From positions 1 through 64,000 of the forward strand of contig NZ_JXTE01000049.1 in the NCBI RefSeq assembly GCF_000972385.1: DNA of 64,000 nucleotides. Reading direction: 5' to 3'. Both the position numbers and the translations under genes were made by a program. This stretch comes from Streptomyces sp. WM6386 (GTDB taxonomy: Bacteria; Actinomycetota; Actinomycetes; Streptomycetales; Streptomycetaceae). Each line of letters begins with the position of its first letter. Within the stretch, counting starts at the first letter, position 1. The notes beneath the pieces are model-generated. The model was not told the DNA's origin. It saw only the letters and a list, made by a program, of their open reading frames with translations, and did no database searches. This document shows positions 49,400 through 59,415 of the stretch, piece after piece.

Positions 49400-49711
49400 C
49401 CCGAGAAGCTGAACCGCCCCGCGCCTGGCGGCCGCTGTCCGGCACCGCCCGGCGCGGGCCGTCACCCGCGTCCCGCCGCACGGGTCGCGGTCGGCCCGTG
49501 CGCAGGGTGCCACGGCGGTGATTGGCGGATGTGTCTCACGCCTGGCCTCGGTGACCTGCGGGTTTGTCGCCAGGACGTGGGACGGATCTGCCTGTCGCAG
49601 CTGTCGGCGGACGTGGGCCGCGGAGCCAGCCCTGTGGTTCACTACGGGCGGCCCGCCCAGGTCGACCGCACCGGCCCGCGGCCTGTACGCCACCGACATC
49701 GGGGGACCCCC
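49400..49711. other. Intergenic region before thiE
   Basis: In 312 bases I see no gene, riboswitch core or clear promoter. Imperfect GC-rich hairpins occur near 49430-49500. The absence of a THI element contrasts with thiO-S-G. Confidence 0.5.
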
Positions 49712-50392
49712 ATGCCCGTCACGTCCGATACCGACGCCCGCGCCCAGCTGGCCGACGCCCGGCTGTATCTCTGCACGGACGCCCGTAAGAAGCAGGGCGA
49801 CCTGCCCGAGTTCCTGGACGCCGTCCTGGAGAACGGAGTCGACTTCATCCAGCTCCGTGACAAGACCCTGGAGGCGGACGAGGAACTGGGCTGGCTGGAA
49901 CTGTTCGCCGACAAGTGCCACATGTACGGCAAGGTCCTCTCGGTGAACGACCGCGCCGACCTGGCGCACGCGGCGCGGGCCACCCACCCCTGGCCGCCCG
50001 CCGTACTCCACCTCGGCCAGGGCGACCTCCCGGTCCCCGCCGCCCGCGCGATCCTGGGCGACGACATCCTCGTCGGCCGCTCCACGCACTCCGAGGCCGA
50101 GGCCGCCGCGGCCGCCGTCCAGGAAGGCGTGGACTACTTCTGCACCGGCCCGTGCTGGCCGACCCCGACCAAGCCCGGCCGCCACGCACCCGGCCTCGAC
50201 CTGGTCCGATACACCGCTTCCCTCGACACCGGCCGCCCCTGGTTCGCCATCGGCGGCATCGACCTCGGCAACCTCGACGAGGTGCTGGAGGCCGGCGCCC
50301 GCCGGGTCGTCGTCGTACGGGCCATCACGGAGGCCGACGACCCGGGAGCCGCCGCGGCGGAGTTCGCGAAGCGGCTCAGGGATCCGGCGTGA
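49712..50392 (+). CDS. thiE: Thiamine-phosphate synthase
   Basis: The 226-residue TIM-barrel protein has [56 protein letters not shown] and [12 protein letters not shown]. It couples hydroxymethylpyrimidine diphosphate to the thiazole phosphate made by the thiO-S-G operon. ATG follows GGGGGA by five bases. Confidence 0.94.
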   Translation: MPVTSDTDARAQLADARLYLCTDARKKQGDLPEFLDAVLENGVDFIQLRDKTLEADEELGWLELFADKCHMYGKVLSVNDRADLAHAARATHPWPPAVLHLGQGDLPVPAARAILGDDILVGRSTHSEAEAAAAAVQEGVDYFCTGPCWPTPTKPGRHAPGLDLVRYTASLDTGRPWFAIGGIDLGNLDEVLEAGARRVVVVRAITEADDPGAAAAEFAKRLRDPA

Positions 50393-50481
50393 CCGGCTCC
50401 GGTGTCCGAGGGGTGGACAACAAGTCGACAAACCGGGCAAATTTCCCGGATCCGGTTGGGTGACCGCTGCCCCCTGGCTAA

Positions 50482-51414
<933 letters not shown>

Positions 51415-51470
51415 ACCGGCCGCACGGATATACGACACACTGCGTAGCGGTCACTGGGAGAGGGGCGTAC

Positions 51471-52418
51471 ATGGGCTGGACGGTCCTCTACATCGCGTTC
51501 GGAATCGTCGCGCTGTGGCTGCTGGGCGAGGTGCTGCTGCAGTACAAGGCGCGGCTCCGCTGGCGACTGCTCGCCTTCGCCGGCTTCGTGGGTGTCGTAC
51601 TCGGTGTGCTCATCCCCTCGGTGGTCGTCATCGGACTGGGCGCCATCGCCTTCGCGGTCGGCCAGACCTACGTCACCCTCTCTTTCCGCCGTGGCTTCGA
51701 ACAGGGCTGGGCGGTCAATCCGCCGGAAGCCCTGGGCGGCCTGGTCGGCGGCAAGCGCGGCGGGCGCCGCGAACGCGGCCGCGAGGAGCCGACGCTGGAG
51801 GTCTCCGACCTCGAGGCGACGGACGCCGCCTACGGCGACGAGGGCAACTACGCCCCGAACGCGTCCGGTTACGGCCAGGACGACTACGACCGCGACGACG
51901 TCTTCACGCCCGCCCGCCCCGCGGCAGCCGAGGTCTACGAGCCGCAGCCGATGCCCGACGACACCGGCTCCTACGGCATATACAACAACGACGGCACGTA
52001 CGCCGGTCAGGGACAGGCCCAGGACCAGTACGCCACGGCCGCCCAGGGCGCCGACCAGAACTACGGCTACGACGGCTACACCGGCTACGACCAGCAGCAG
52101 TACGGCTACGACATGGCCGGACAGCAGCAGTACGCCGCCTACTCCGACCCGTACATCGGCACCCAGACCTACGGCGGCTACGACACGTCCTACGGCGGTC
52201 AGCAGCAGTACGGCCAGCAGGCCTACGGCCAGGACCAGTACGGCAACCCCACCTACGGTGGCGAGACCCCGGCCGGCGGCGTGTGGGTCCCGCAGCAGCG
52301 CACCGACGAGACATACGGCGGCGAACTCCCGCAGGAGCAGCAGTACCCCTACCAGGGCAACGGCCAGCAGGGGAACGGCCAGCAGGGCAACGGCTACGAC
52401 GAGCAGTACCGCTTCTGA
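51471..52418 (+). CDS. Membrane protein with Tyr/Gln/Gly-rich low-complexity tail
   Basis: The 315-residue protein has two N-terminal membrane helices (about 3-20 and 31-68), a basic linker (GGKRGGRRERGR) and a long acidic-to-neutral tail. The last about 130 residues consist of degenerate YGGYD, QQQYG and GYDGY-like units, prion-like in composition. No catalytic motif is visible. Such tails can drive self-association or bind cell wall. RBS GAGAGGGG precedes ATG. It is convergent with the CrtI-like gene at seven bases. Confidence 0.85.
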   Translation: MGWTVLYIAFGIVALWLLGEVLLQYKARLRWRLLAFAGFVGVVLGVLIPSVVVIGLGAIAFAVGQTYVTLSFRRGFEQGWAVNPPEALGGLVGGKRGGRRERGREEPTLEVSDLEATDAAYGDEGNYAPNASGYGQDDYDRDDVFTPARPAAAEVYEPQPMPDDTGSYGIYNNDGTYAGQGQAQDQYATAAQGADQNYGYDGYTGYDQQQYGYDMAGQQQYAAYSDPYIGTQTYGGYDTSYGGQQQYGQQAYGQDQYGNPTYGGETPAGGVWVPQQRTDETYGGELPQEQQYPYQGNGQQGNGQQGNGYDEQYRF

Positions 52419-52425
52419 CCAGCGG

Positions 52426-53943
52426 TCACCGAGAGCCCCGGAACTCCGGCCCCTCCACGATCAATCCGGCCACCAGCGCACCTGACATGCCTGCGTGCGG
52501 GAGGCCTCCGCCGGGGTGGGACCAGCCGCCGACGGTGAACAGACCAGACAGGCCGGTGGTGTTCGCCGGGTGCAGCAGGCGTCCTTCGGCCGCGGCGAGA
52601 GCCGGGGCGGGGACCGCGCCGCCCTCCGCGCCGGTCGCCTCCTCGATGTCGGCCGGGACGCGCACCTCGCGCCAGAGAAGGCGCTCGCGTATGTCCGGTA
52701 CGGCACGCTCGGCTGCGGTGATCAGCTTGTCCGCGTGACTGTCGAAGACCTCCGACGCCGGCCAGGCCCGGCCGGCGTAGGCGGGCACGGTGGCGGTGAG
52801 GGTGATCGCCTCACGGTCCGGGCCCGGGACCACACCGGGGTCGTCGGGGCGCAGCACGGTGAGCGTGGGGCGCGCGTCGAGCCCCCAGGGCGAGCCGAAC
52901 AGCAGATCCAGCTCGCGCTCCCGGTCCTCCGCGTGCACGACCGTCCGGTGCGCCGCTCCTTCCGGGCGCCCGCCGCGCAGCGCCACCAGCACCGTCAAAC
53001 GGCTCGGCAGCCCGCGCAGCGGAGGGACCGCACCGTCCTCCCGCACCGCGGTGCCCCGCACGCAGCGGCTCAGCACGTCGGGTGCGACACCGGCGACGAC
53101 GAAGTCCGCCTCCGCCACCGCTTCTCCCCCCGCCAGTTCGAGTCCCGCCGCCCGGCCGTCCTTCTCCAGCACACCGGTGGCCTCGGCGCCGAAGTGGAAC
53201 TCCACCCTGCGCGCCACACACCGCTCGTACACCGCGCGCGCCAACTCCCGCATGCCGCCACGGACATACCAGGTGCCGAAGGCGTGCTCCATGTACGGCA
53301 GCACCGCCGCGCTCGCCGGGGTGAGCCTCGGGTCCAGGCCGTACGCGAGGGCATGGCTCTCCAGGAGGGCGACGAGCCTCGGATCGCGCAGCTCCCAGGC
53401 GCCGACCTCGGCGAGCGTGCCGGCCCGGCGGGTGCGGAGCAGCTTCTTGTGGGGGACCGACGGATAGGGCTCGCGGTCGGCCAGCACCGACCAGTTCGGC
53501 CAGAGGGGTTCCTCCAGGAGCGGCCTGCGCGTGCGGTCCCAGGCCTCGCGGGCCCGGACCAGGAAGTCGCCCCAGCGGGCGCCCGAGTCGGAGCCGAGTG
53601 CCTCGTCCAGCGCCGACACGACACCCGCGCGGGAGGCGTTCGGCAGACTGACCTCCGTGCCGTCCGCGAAGACATGCCGGGTCGACGGGTCGACCTGGAC
53701 CAGCTCGACGACCGACTCCAGCGGCTCCTTGCCGGTCTTGACGAACAGATCGCGGTAGACCGCGGGGAGGGTGAGCAGCCCCGGGCCGGTGTCGAACGCG
53801 AACCCGTCGCGCTCGAGGCGGCGCACCGCACCGCCGTACGTCTCCGTACGCTCGTACACCGCCACCCGGTGGCCCGCGACGGCCAGCCGGGCAGCGGCCG
53901 CCATCGCGCCCATCCCGGCGCCGATCACCGCAATCCGTGCCAT
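52426..53943 (-). CDS. CrtI/phytoene-desaturase-like FAD oxidoreductase
   Basis: The 505-residue protein begins RIAVIGAGMGAMAAAARLAVAGHRVAVYE, the FAD-binding motif, followed by GGAVRRLERDGFAFDTGPGLLTLP, the CrtI signature, and ends with LFTVGGWSHPGGGLPHAGMSG. It may act on a carotenoid or another isoprenoid; no carotenoid genes are adjacent. The ATG at 53943 is chosen because TAAAGT stands seven bases upstream, another leaderless pattern. Confidence 0.88.
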   Translation of the reverse strand: MARIAVIGAGMGAMAAAARLAVAGHRVAVYERTETYGGAVRRLERDGFAFDTGPGLLTLPAVYRDLFVKTGKEPLESVVELVQVDPSTRHVFADGTEVSLPNASRAGVVSALDEALGSDSGARWGDFLVRAREAWDRTRRPLLEEPLWPNWSVLADREPYPSVPHKKLLRTRRAGTLAEVGAWELRDPRLVALLESHALAYGLDPRLTPASAAVLPYMEHAFGTWYVRGGMRELARAVYERCVARRVEFHFGAEATGVLEKDGRAAGLELAGGEAVAEADFVVAGVAPDVLSRCVRGTAVREDGAVPPLRGLPSRLTVLVALRGGRPEGAAHRTVVHAEDRERELDLLFGSPWGLDARPTLTVLRPDDPGVVPGPDREAITLTATVPAYAGRAWPASEVFDSHADKLITAAERAVPDIRERLLWREVRVPADIEEATGAEGGAVPAPALAAAEGRLLHPANTTGLSGLFTVGGWSHPGGGLPHAGMSGALVAGLIVEGPEFRGSR

Positions 53944-54009
53944 GCCTGCGACTTTATCGGCCACCACTGACAGCCCTGGCCGCGGGCGGCGTCGGAGGAC
54001 TGCGGGGGG

Positions 54010-54645
54010 TCACCAGCCCGGTGGGTGCCCCGTCCGCCCCGCAAGCCGTTTCTCCTCCCGCCGTTGCGCCCGGCGGCGCAGGAACCGTCGGATCCGGGAG
54101 ATCAGGAAGACGAGTATCACCAGGCCGCCGACCAGCAGTACGCCCGCGATGATCGCCGCCGCCTCCGGGTGGAATATGGCGAAGGTGACGATCCCGGCGA
54201 CCCCGAGATCCTCGGCCAGGCTCACGATCACGTTGCTCAACGGCTCGGGCGAGGTGTTCACCGCCATCCGCGTCCCGGCCTTGACGGCATGGCTGGCCAG
54301 CGCCGTCGAACCGCCGACCAGACCCGCGACCGCGTCGTTGAGCGAACCGCTCTGCCCGGCGAGCACCGCACCGACCCAGGCGCCCGCGGCAGGGCGGATC
54401 ACCGTGTGGACCGAGTCCCACGCCGAGTCGACGTACGGGATCTTGTCCGCGACCGCCTCGCACAGGAACAGCACGCCGGCTGTGATGAGGACCTCAGGGC
54501 GCTGGAGCGTCTCGGGGACGTCGTCGCTCAGCCCGGTCGCGCCGAAGACGCCGAGCAGCAGCACGACGGCGTAGGCGTTGATTCCGCTGGCCCAGCCGCT
54601 GGTGAAGACGAGAGGGAGTACCGACACGGAGGCGATCGTAACCAC
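54010..54645 (-). CDS. DUF4126 family membrane protein
   Basis: The 211-residue protein has SVLPLVFTSGWASGINAYAVVLLLG and GATGLSDDVPETLQRPEVL, the DUF4126 signature, four to five membrane helices, and a basic tail. Function is unknown. The GTG at 54645 is one candidate start; a later GTG at codon 7 is another. Upstream TGAGTATCCGTACCTA (about 54684-54699) partially resembles the MacR palindrome as I recall it. Confidence 0.8.
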   Translation of the reverse strand: MVTIASVSVLPLVFTSGWASGINAYAVVLLLGVFGATGLSDDVPETLQRPEVLITAGVLFLCEAVADKIPYVDSAWDSVHTVIRPAAGAWVGAVLAGQSGSLNDAVAGLVGGSTALASHAVKAGTRMAVNTSPEPLSNVIVSLAEDLGVAGIVTFAIFHPEAAAIIAGVLLVGGLVILVFLISRIRRFLRRRAQRREEKRLAGRTGHPPGW

Positions 54646-55004
54646 TGGGCAACGGAGCGTCCTGGGCCTGAGTACGCAGGTCTGAGTATCCGTACCTAGT
54701 GGGCGAGATGAGTACGCGCGCGGATGGGGGCCGACCTGCGCGAACGAGAGAGTGGAGCCACGGAGAAGGGGAACGGCTCGGCACCGGCGACACGGGGCGC
54801 CGGAGCGGAGCCGCCCCGGATCCGCTCCTTCCGTCGGCGGAAGCCGGCGGGAGCGAGGCACGGGGGGCCCGGGGGAATGACCGAACGGGGGTCCAACGGG
54901 GGAACACGGGGGAGCAGGAGAAGGCGCCGGTTCGAGGTGGCCCGCGGGGGACGCGGCCACAGCGGACCGGCGCTTTCGTCTGTCCACGCGCGCGTACCGC
55001 CGGC
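54646..55004. other. Intergenic region between DUF4126 and tetR genes
   Basis: In 359 bases I find no convincing gene. The plus-strand frame starting at ATG 54710 is Arg/Gly-rich, lacks hydrophobic core and runs into the convergent tetR gene, so it is treated as non-coding. Repeated TGAGTA motifs occur near 54670-54715. Confidence 0.5.
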
Positions 55005-55622
55005 TCAGCCCCGGCCGCTCACCCGTCCCTGCAGCAGCCGTGACAGCGCCGAGTGCACATCGTCCAGCGAGCGCTCCGCCTGGAACGCCTTCCAGTCCAG
55101 GGCCGCCACCAGCACCATGCCGACCAGGGCGGACGCGGTCAGGGAGACATCGATCGCCTCGTGGAACTCGCCGTTCGCGATGCCCTCGCGCAGCACGTCC
55201 TCGACGACCGCCACCGCCTGCTGCCGGACCACCAGGAGGGTGGACTGCCAGGCCCGGTTGGTGCGCCAGAGCTCGGCCACGTAGAGCTGGGTGAAGGCCG
55301 GATAGCGGTCGATGAAGACCAGGCCGGCCCGGATCATCGCGTCCAGGGCGTCCGTCTTGCTGCCGCCGTCCTGCGCCGTCCGCTCCGCGGCCTCCCGGAG
55401 GAAGGCGGTGAGCAGTCCCACGCCGTGCCGCAGCAGCTCCTCGAAGAGGACGGACTTGCTCGCGAAGTTGTAGTAGACCGTGCCCTTCGCCACCCCGGCC
55501 CGCTCGGCGATCTCGTCGACGGTGGTGGCGGAGAAGCCCTGCTCCGCGATGAGCGTGACGGCCGCCTCGTAGAGCTTCTGCCGGGTGGCCTCGCGGCGCG
55601 TGCTGCCGCTGCTGCTTTCCAT
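55005..55622 (-). CDS. TetR-family transcriptional regulator
   Basis: The 205-residue protein has the TetR DNA-binding domain (TRQKLYEAAVTLIAEQGFSATTVDEIAERAGVAKGTVYYNFASKSVLFEEL) and a helical ligand domain. It is the last gene of an ABC-YhgE-tetR set, 44 bases after the YhgE gene, and probably represses it through the palindrome at 58516-58543. A longer frame to 56228 is antisense to YhgE and rejected. Confidence 0.92.
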   Translation of the reverse strand: MESSSGSTRREATRQKLYEAAVTLIAEQGFSATTVDEIAERAGVAKGTVYYNFASKSVLFEELLRHGVGLLTAFLREAAERTAQDGGSKTDALDAMIRAGLVFIDRYPAFTQLYVAELWRTNRAWQSTLLVVRQQAVAVVEDVLREGIANGEFHEAIDVSLTASALVGMVLVAALDWKAFQAERSLDDVHSALSRLLQGRVSGRG

Positions 55623-55666
55623 GGCCCCGATTCTCACAGCTGCCCGGGCCCCGGAGGTCGTCGAGG

Positions 55667-57751
55667 TCACAGGCTCAGCTCCGGGTGCAGCCGGTCGAGT
55701 GTCCACACCTGGCGGCGGCGGGCCGACAGCGCGGTCAGTGCGAGCGCGCCCGCGGTGAAGGCGACGAGCACCACGCACGCGTGCCAGACCGGACCGAGAC
55801 CGCCGCCCGTGATGAGCCTGCGGAGCGCCTCGACGACGTAACTCATCGGCAGGAAGGGGTGGAGCGCGTTGAAGAAGCCAGGACTGGTCTGCACGGGGTA
55901 CGTGCCGCCCGCGGACGTCAACTGGAGCATCAGGAAGGCGAGGACGAGGATCCGTCCCGCCGCCCCGAAGCGGGCGTTCAGCCACTGCACGATCGCCGCG
56001 AAGCATGCCGTCACCAGGAACAGGAAGCCCACCGTGCCGGCCGCCCGCACCATCTGCAGGCCGATCGCCCAGTGCAGCACCGACATCAGGGCCACCGTCT
56101 GGAGCACCCCGACCGCCGCCACCGGCAGCCAGCCCGCCAGCGCGATCCGCCACGCGGGGGCGCCCGCGCCGAGCGCGCGCCGGTTCATCGGTGCGACCAG
56201 CATGTACGCCACCATCGCGCCCACCCACAGGGACAGCGGGATGAAGTACGGGGCGAACCCGGTGCCGTAGTTGGGCGCCTTGTGCATGTCCTTGGAGACC
56301 AGCTGGACGGGGTCGGCCATGACCTCGGTCCGCTCGTCGCGGTCCCGCTTGCCGTAGTCGGGGATCTGGTCGGCGCCGTCGTGCAGCCCGTCCGAGAGCT
56401 TCCCGGAGCCGTCGACCAGCTTGTACATGCCGCCGTTCAGATCGGCGGCGCCGGTCTTGAGCTTGCCGACCCCCTGGTCCAGGTCACCGGCGCCGGTCCT
56501 GGCCGTACCGAGCCCCGTGTGCAGCTTCTTGGCGCCCTCGGCGACCTTTCCCGCGCCCTCGTTCAACTCGTTGACCTTGGAGACGGCGTCGTCGAGGTCC
56601 TCGGAGAGGTGCGGCGCCCGGTCGGCGAGTGCCTGGGCCTGCTTCTGCAGGGTGGCCAGGTTCTTGTCGAGTTTCTTCAGGTCGCCGCCCTGGTCGCCCA
56701 CGAGGGTGTTGAGGTCGTCGGCGATGGTCGACACGTCGGCGGCCGCGTCCTTGGCCTTCTCCAGGTCGGCGCAGGCCGCGTCGGGCAGTACGGCCTTCTC
56801 GCAGCGCGTCCGATGGATCTCGTCCAGCGTGTCATAGGCCGTGCGGGCGCCCTTGGCGGCGACGGGGGCCGTCGTCACCAGGGTGTCCAGGTGCTTGCGG
56901 ATCGCCTTGCTGGAGTCAGCGACGAGCTGGGCGGTGTCACCGATCGTCTTCTCGTTGTCCTCCAGGAAGGGGCCCACCTTCGCCGCGACCCCGTTGACCT
57001 TGTCGGCGAGCGTCTGGGTGCCCTCCGCGACCTGCTGCGAGCCGTCCTCCAGGCCGCCCGCGCCCTTGTCGAGCTTCTTCAGCCCCTTGGCCAGATCGCC
57101 GCTGCCGCTCTTGGCGTCCTTCAGCCCGTCGGCGAGGTCCTTGGATCCCTTCTCGGCCTTTCCGAGCCCGCCTTCAAGCTTGTCGGCCCCCTTGGCGGCC
57201 TTGACCGTCGCGCCGTGGATGTCGGAGAACGAGATGAAGATCCGGTCCAGGAAGGACCGCGACGCCTTCGTGGACGCGGCCTGGCGTACCTCGCTGAAGA
57301 CCGTGCGCGAGATCTGCCCGACGATGTAGTTGTTCGCGTCGTTGGTCCGCACCTGGAGTGCGCCCGTCGCGGGGGAGTCGCCCGCGCTGGACGCGATCCG
57401 CGCGCTGAAGTCGGTCGGCACGGTCAGCGACAGGTAGTACGTGCCGTCCTCCACGCCCGCGCGTGCCTCGGCGGCGCTCACCTCGTGCCACTCGAAGACG
57501 TCGCTGTCGTGCAGGCCCCGGGTGATGTCGTCGCCCGCCGCGAGCTTCTTCCCGTCGGCGGTCGCCCCCCTGTCGTCGTTCACGAGCGCCACGGGGATGC
57601 GGTCCAGTCGGCCGTACGGATCCCAGAACGACCACAGATACAGGGCGCCGTACAGCAGGGGCAGCACCAGCAGCGCGACCAGCGCGGCCCGCGGCAGCTT
57701 CCCCCGTCCGAAGCGCCGGAGCTCAAGCGCGGCCAGTCGCGGCGAGCGCAT
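55667..57751 (-). CDS. YhgE/Pip-domain membrane protein (ABC-2-like)
   Basis: The 694-residue protein has one N-terminal helix (LVALLVLPLLYGALYLWSFWDPYG), a large extracytoplasmic region with YhgE/Pip signatures (VALVNDDRGA, TYYLSLTVPTDFS, ANNYIVGQ) and a long heptad-rich segment with repeated KLxxGxxxLxxGL units (about 180-450). Five to six C-terminal helices resemble ABC-2 permeases. Homologues act in phage infection, type VII secretion (EsaA) and export. Start overlaps the ATP-binding gene by 29 bases. Confidence 0.9.
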   Translation of the reverse strand: MRSPRLAALELRRFGRGKLPRAALVALLVLPLLYGALYLWSFWDPYGRLDRIPVALVNDDRGATADGKKLAAGDDITRGLHDSDVFEWHEVSAAEARAGVEDGTYYLSLTVPTDFSARIASSAGDSPATGALQVRTNDANNYIVGQISRTVFSEVRQAASTKASRSFLDRIFISFSDIHGATVKAAKGADKLEGGLGKAEKGSKDLADGLKDAKSGSGDLAKGLKKLDKGAGGLEDGSQQVAEGTQTLADKVNGVAAKVGPFLEDNEKTIGDTAQLVADSSKAIRKHLDTLVTTAPVAAKGARTAYDTLDEIHRTRCEKAVLPDAACADLEKAKDAAADVSTIADDLNTLVGDQGGDLKKLDKNLATLQKQAQALADRAPHLSEDLDDAVSKVNELNEGAGKVAEGAKKLHTGLGTARTGAGDLDQGVGKLKTGAADLNGGMYKLVDGSGKLSDGLHDGADQIPDYGKRDRDERTEVMADPVQLVSKDMHKAPNYGTGFAPYFIPLSLWVGAMVAYMLVAPMNRRALGAGAPAWRIALAGWLPVAAVGVLQTVALMSVLHWAIGLQMVRAAGTVGFLFLVTACFAAIVQWLNARFGAAGRILVLAFLMLQLTSAGGTYPVQTSPGFFNALHPFLPMSYVVEALRRLITGGGLGPVWHACVVLVAFTAGALALTALSARRRQVWTLDRLHPELSL

Positions 57752-58481
57752 CGGCGTCCTCCTTCTTCTGATTCTTCTGAGCCGAGCCCTGAGGGGTGCT
57801 TCGGGTGGACACCTTCACGGCCTCCTCGGGGGCCTCGCTGCACACCGCCACGACCGTGGTCCCCGTCTCGGCGATCGACGTCAACAGCGCCCAGACCTCG
57901 GCCCGGTCCGCGTCGGACAGCTTCAGATCGGTGTCGTCGACGCCGAGCAGCCGCGGCCGCCCGATCAGGGCGAGCGCGACGGACAGCCGCAGCGCCTCCA
58001 GCCGCTCCAGATCGCGTACGGCGGTCCGGGAGCCCTTGGGCAGGGCCTCCCGGTCGAGACCGGCGAGGCTCAGGGCGGTGTCGATCCGCAGCTTCGCCTC
58101 GTTCGTGCGCTCCGCACGCGGCCGCAGCAGCCCGCGCAGGGAGTCGCCGAACCGGTGCTGCAACAGCGCCCGTTCGCGCAGATGCTCCCCGACGGTCAGG
58201 GCCGGGTCGAGGTCGGTGACACCGGCGACGTTGGCGATGGCGCTCATGCGCCGCACCGCCGCGAGCTGCTTCGGCAGCCGGGCCCCGCCCACGGCCGCCG
58301 TCCCCTCGGACGCCTTCATCCGCCCGGTGAGCGCGAGCAGCAGACACGTACGGCCAGACCCCGACGCCCCCTCGACGGCGATCAGCGCACCGGGCTCCGT
58401 GTCGAGGCCGATCCCGCGGAAGGCCCAGCCGCGCGGCCCCTTGAGCCCGAATCCCTCGGCTGTGACGGCTACTCCGCCCAC
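57723..58481 (-). CDS. Degenerate ABC ATP-binding protein paired with YhgE
   Basis: The 252-residue protein keeps the ABC order but with altered catalytic motifs. Walker A is GASGSGRT (residues 38-45) with Arg in place of Lys, the LSGGQ signature is not recognisable (DLERLEALRLSVALAL), and Walker B ends GVDDTD instead of DEP. It probably binds nucleotide weakly or acts as a scaffold for the YhgE protein. The GTG at 58481 is preferred because AGGGGGTGG precedes it; GTG 58490 is an alternative. Confidence 0.78.
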   Translation of the reverse strand: MGGVAVTAEGFGLKGPRGWAFRGIGLDTEPGALIAVEGASGSGRTCLLLALTGRMKASEGTAAVGGARLPKQLAAVRRMSAIANVAGVTDLDPALTVGEHLRERALLQHRFGDSLRGLLRPRAERTNEAKLRIDTALSLAGLDREALPKGSRTAVRDLERLEALRLSVALALIGRPRLLGVDDTDLKLSDADRAEVWALLTSIAETGTTVVAVCSEAPEEAVKVSTRSTPQGSAQKNQKKEDADALAATGRA

Positions 58482-58515
58482 ACAGCCCACCCCCTGATGT
58501 CCAGAACTGCCGGAG

Positions 58516-58543
58516 TTTTTGAACTGACTGGTCAGTGCAAAAA
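58516..58543. promoter_or_regulatory. 28-bp palindromic operator upstream of the ABC-YhgE-tetR operon
   Basis: TTTTTGAACTGAC-TG-GTCAGTGCAAAAA has 13-base arms with one mismatch. ACTGACTGGTCAGT is a typical TetR-family operator core. It lies about 35 bases upstream of the ABC gene, so autoregulation by the third gene is likely. Confidence 0.75.
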
Positions 58544-58670
58544 CTAACCCGAACCTTCGATCGAAGCAAAAGCCCAGGTCAGAACGGATTGTCAGTGGCA
58601 TACCTCACGATGGGCACATACGGCATCCCGTATCGGGACGTGCCGTCACACAGACGACAGGAGGTTCGTC

Positions 58671-59240
58671 ATGGCCACCTACCACGCAGCAGCCGCCCGC
58701 CGGCGCCGCGCCACCGGCCCTGCCCCCTCACTGACCGGACCGGCGAGTGACGTACACCCCGTGCTCCGCCGGACCACGGCCCCGCCCGCCGCCCTCGACC
58801 TGCTCGCCCAGGCCCGTGCCGGACTCGACGAGGCCGCCGTCCTGGAGACACCCAACGAGCGCTATGCGACGGCCCACCTCGCCGCCCTGCGCACCGCCGC
58901 CGCCGTGCTCGCCGCGCTCGGACGTCCGGAGCCCTCGCCCCGACGCCGGGCCAAGATCCGGAGCGCCTGGGAAGTGCTCCCCGAAATAGCCCCCGAGCTC
59001 ACCGAGTGGAGCGCGCTCTTCGCCGCCGGCGCCCGGCGCCGCGCCCGGGCCGAGGCCGGCATCCAGGGTGCGGCCAGCCGCCGGGACGCCGACGACCTCA
59101 TACGCGACGTGGCGATGTTCCTGCGCCTCGTCGAACGGATGCTGGTCCTCCAGCCGGTCCTGCCCCAGCCCCGCCAGGACACGGACCGGCCGGAGCCCGA
59201 CGACCACGACACGGGCCGGGACATGCCGGACGCGGGCTGA
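58671..59240 (+). CDS. SAV_6107-type HEPN-domain protein
   Basis: The 189-residue protein has an Arg-rich N-terminus, a helical HEPN core (ALDLLAQARAGLDEA, then NERYATAHLAALRTAAAVLAALG) and an acidic tail. RYATAH gives the R-x4-H motif (Arg64, His69) of HEPN ribonucleases. No nucleotidyltransferase antitoxin is adjacent. ATG follows AGGAGG. A palindrome (ACGGCA...TGCCGT, 58620-58646) lies in its leader. Confidence 0.85.
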   Translation: MATYHAAAARRRRATGPAPSLTGPASDVHPVLRRTTAPPAALDLLAQARAGLDEAAVLETPNERYATAHLAALRTAAAVLAALGRPEPSPRRRAKIRSAWEVLPEIAPELTEWSALFAAGARRRARAEAGIQGAASRRDADDLIRDVAMFLRLVERMLVLQPVLPQPRQDTDRPEPDDHDTGRDMPDAG

Positions 59241-59415
59241 TCCCTGAGGCACGGCACGGGCTCTGCCGCCCGGATGCCACGGTGGTCGGGCGAGGTGACG
59301 GAGGCAATAGGGTGGAGGGCGCCTGAAGCCCTCCTTCTCCGGTACCCCGGGCCGGGAGGGCAGACCGATCGCTCCGCCGCGCAAGAGGCGGTGCCGCGCC
59401 GAGGAGTCAACTGCC

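Noticed and set aside
54684..54699. Possible MacR operator TGAGTATCCGTACCTA
   Set aside because: It resembles the recalled TGAGTAC-N2-GTACTCA site but has three mismatches, and no similar site occurs at macRS itself in this window.
54710..55043. Plus-strand Arg/Gly-rich frame between the DUF4126 and tetR genes
   Set aside because: No ribosome site, no hydrophobic core, and it overlaps the convergent tetR coding end.
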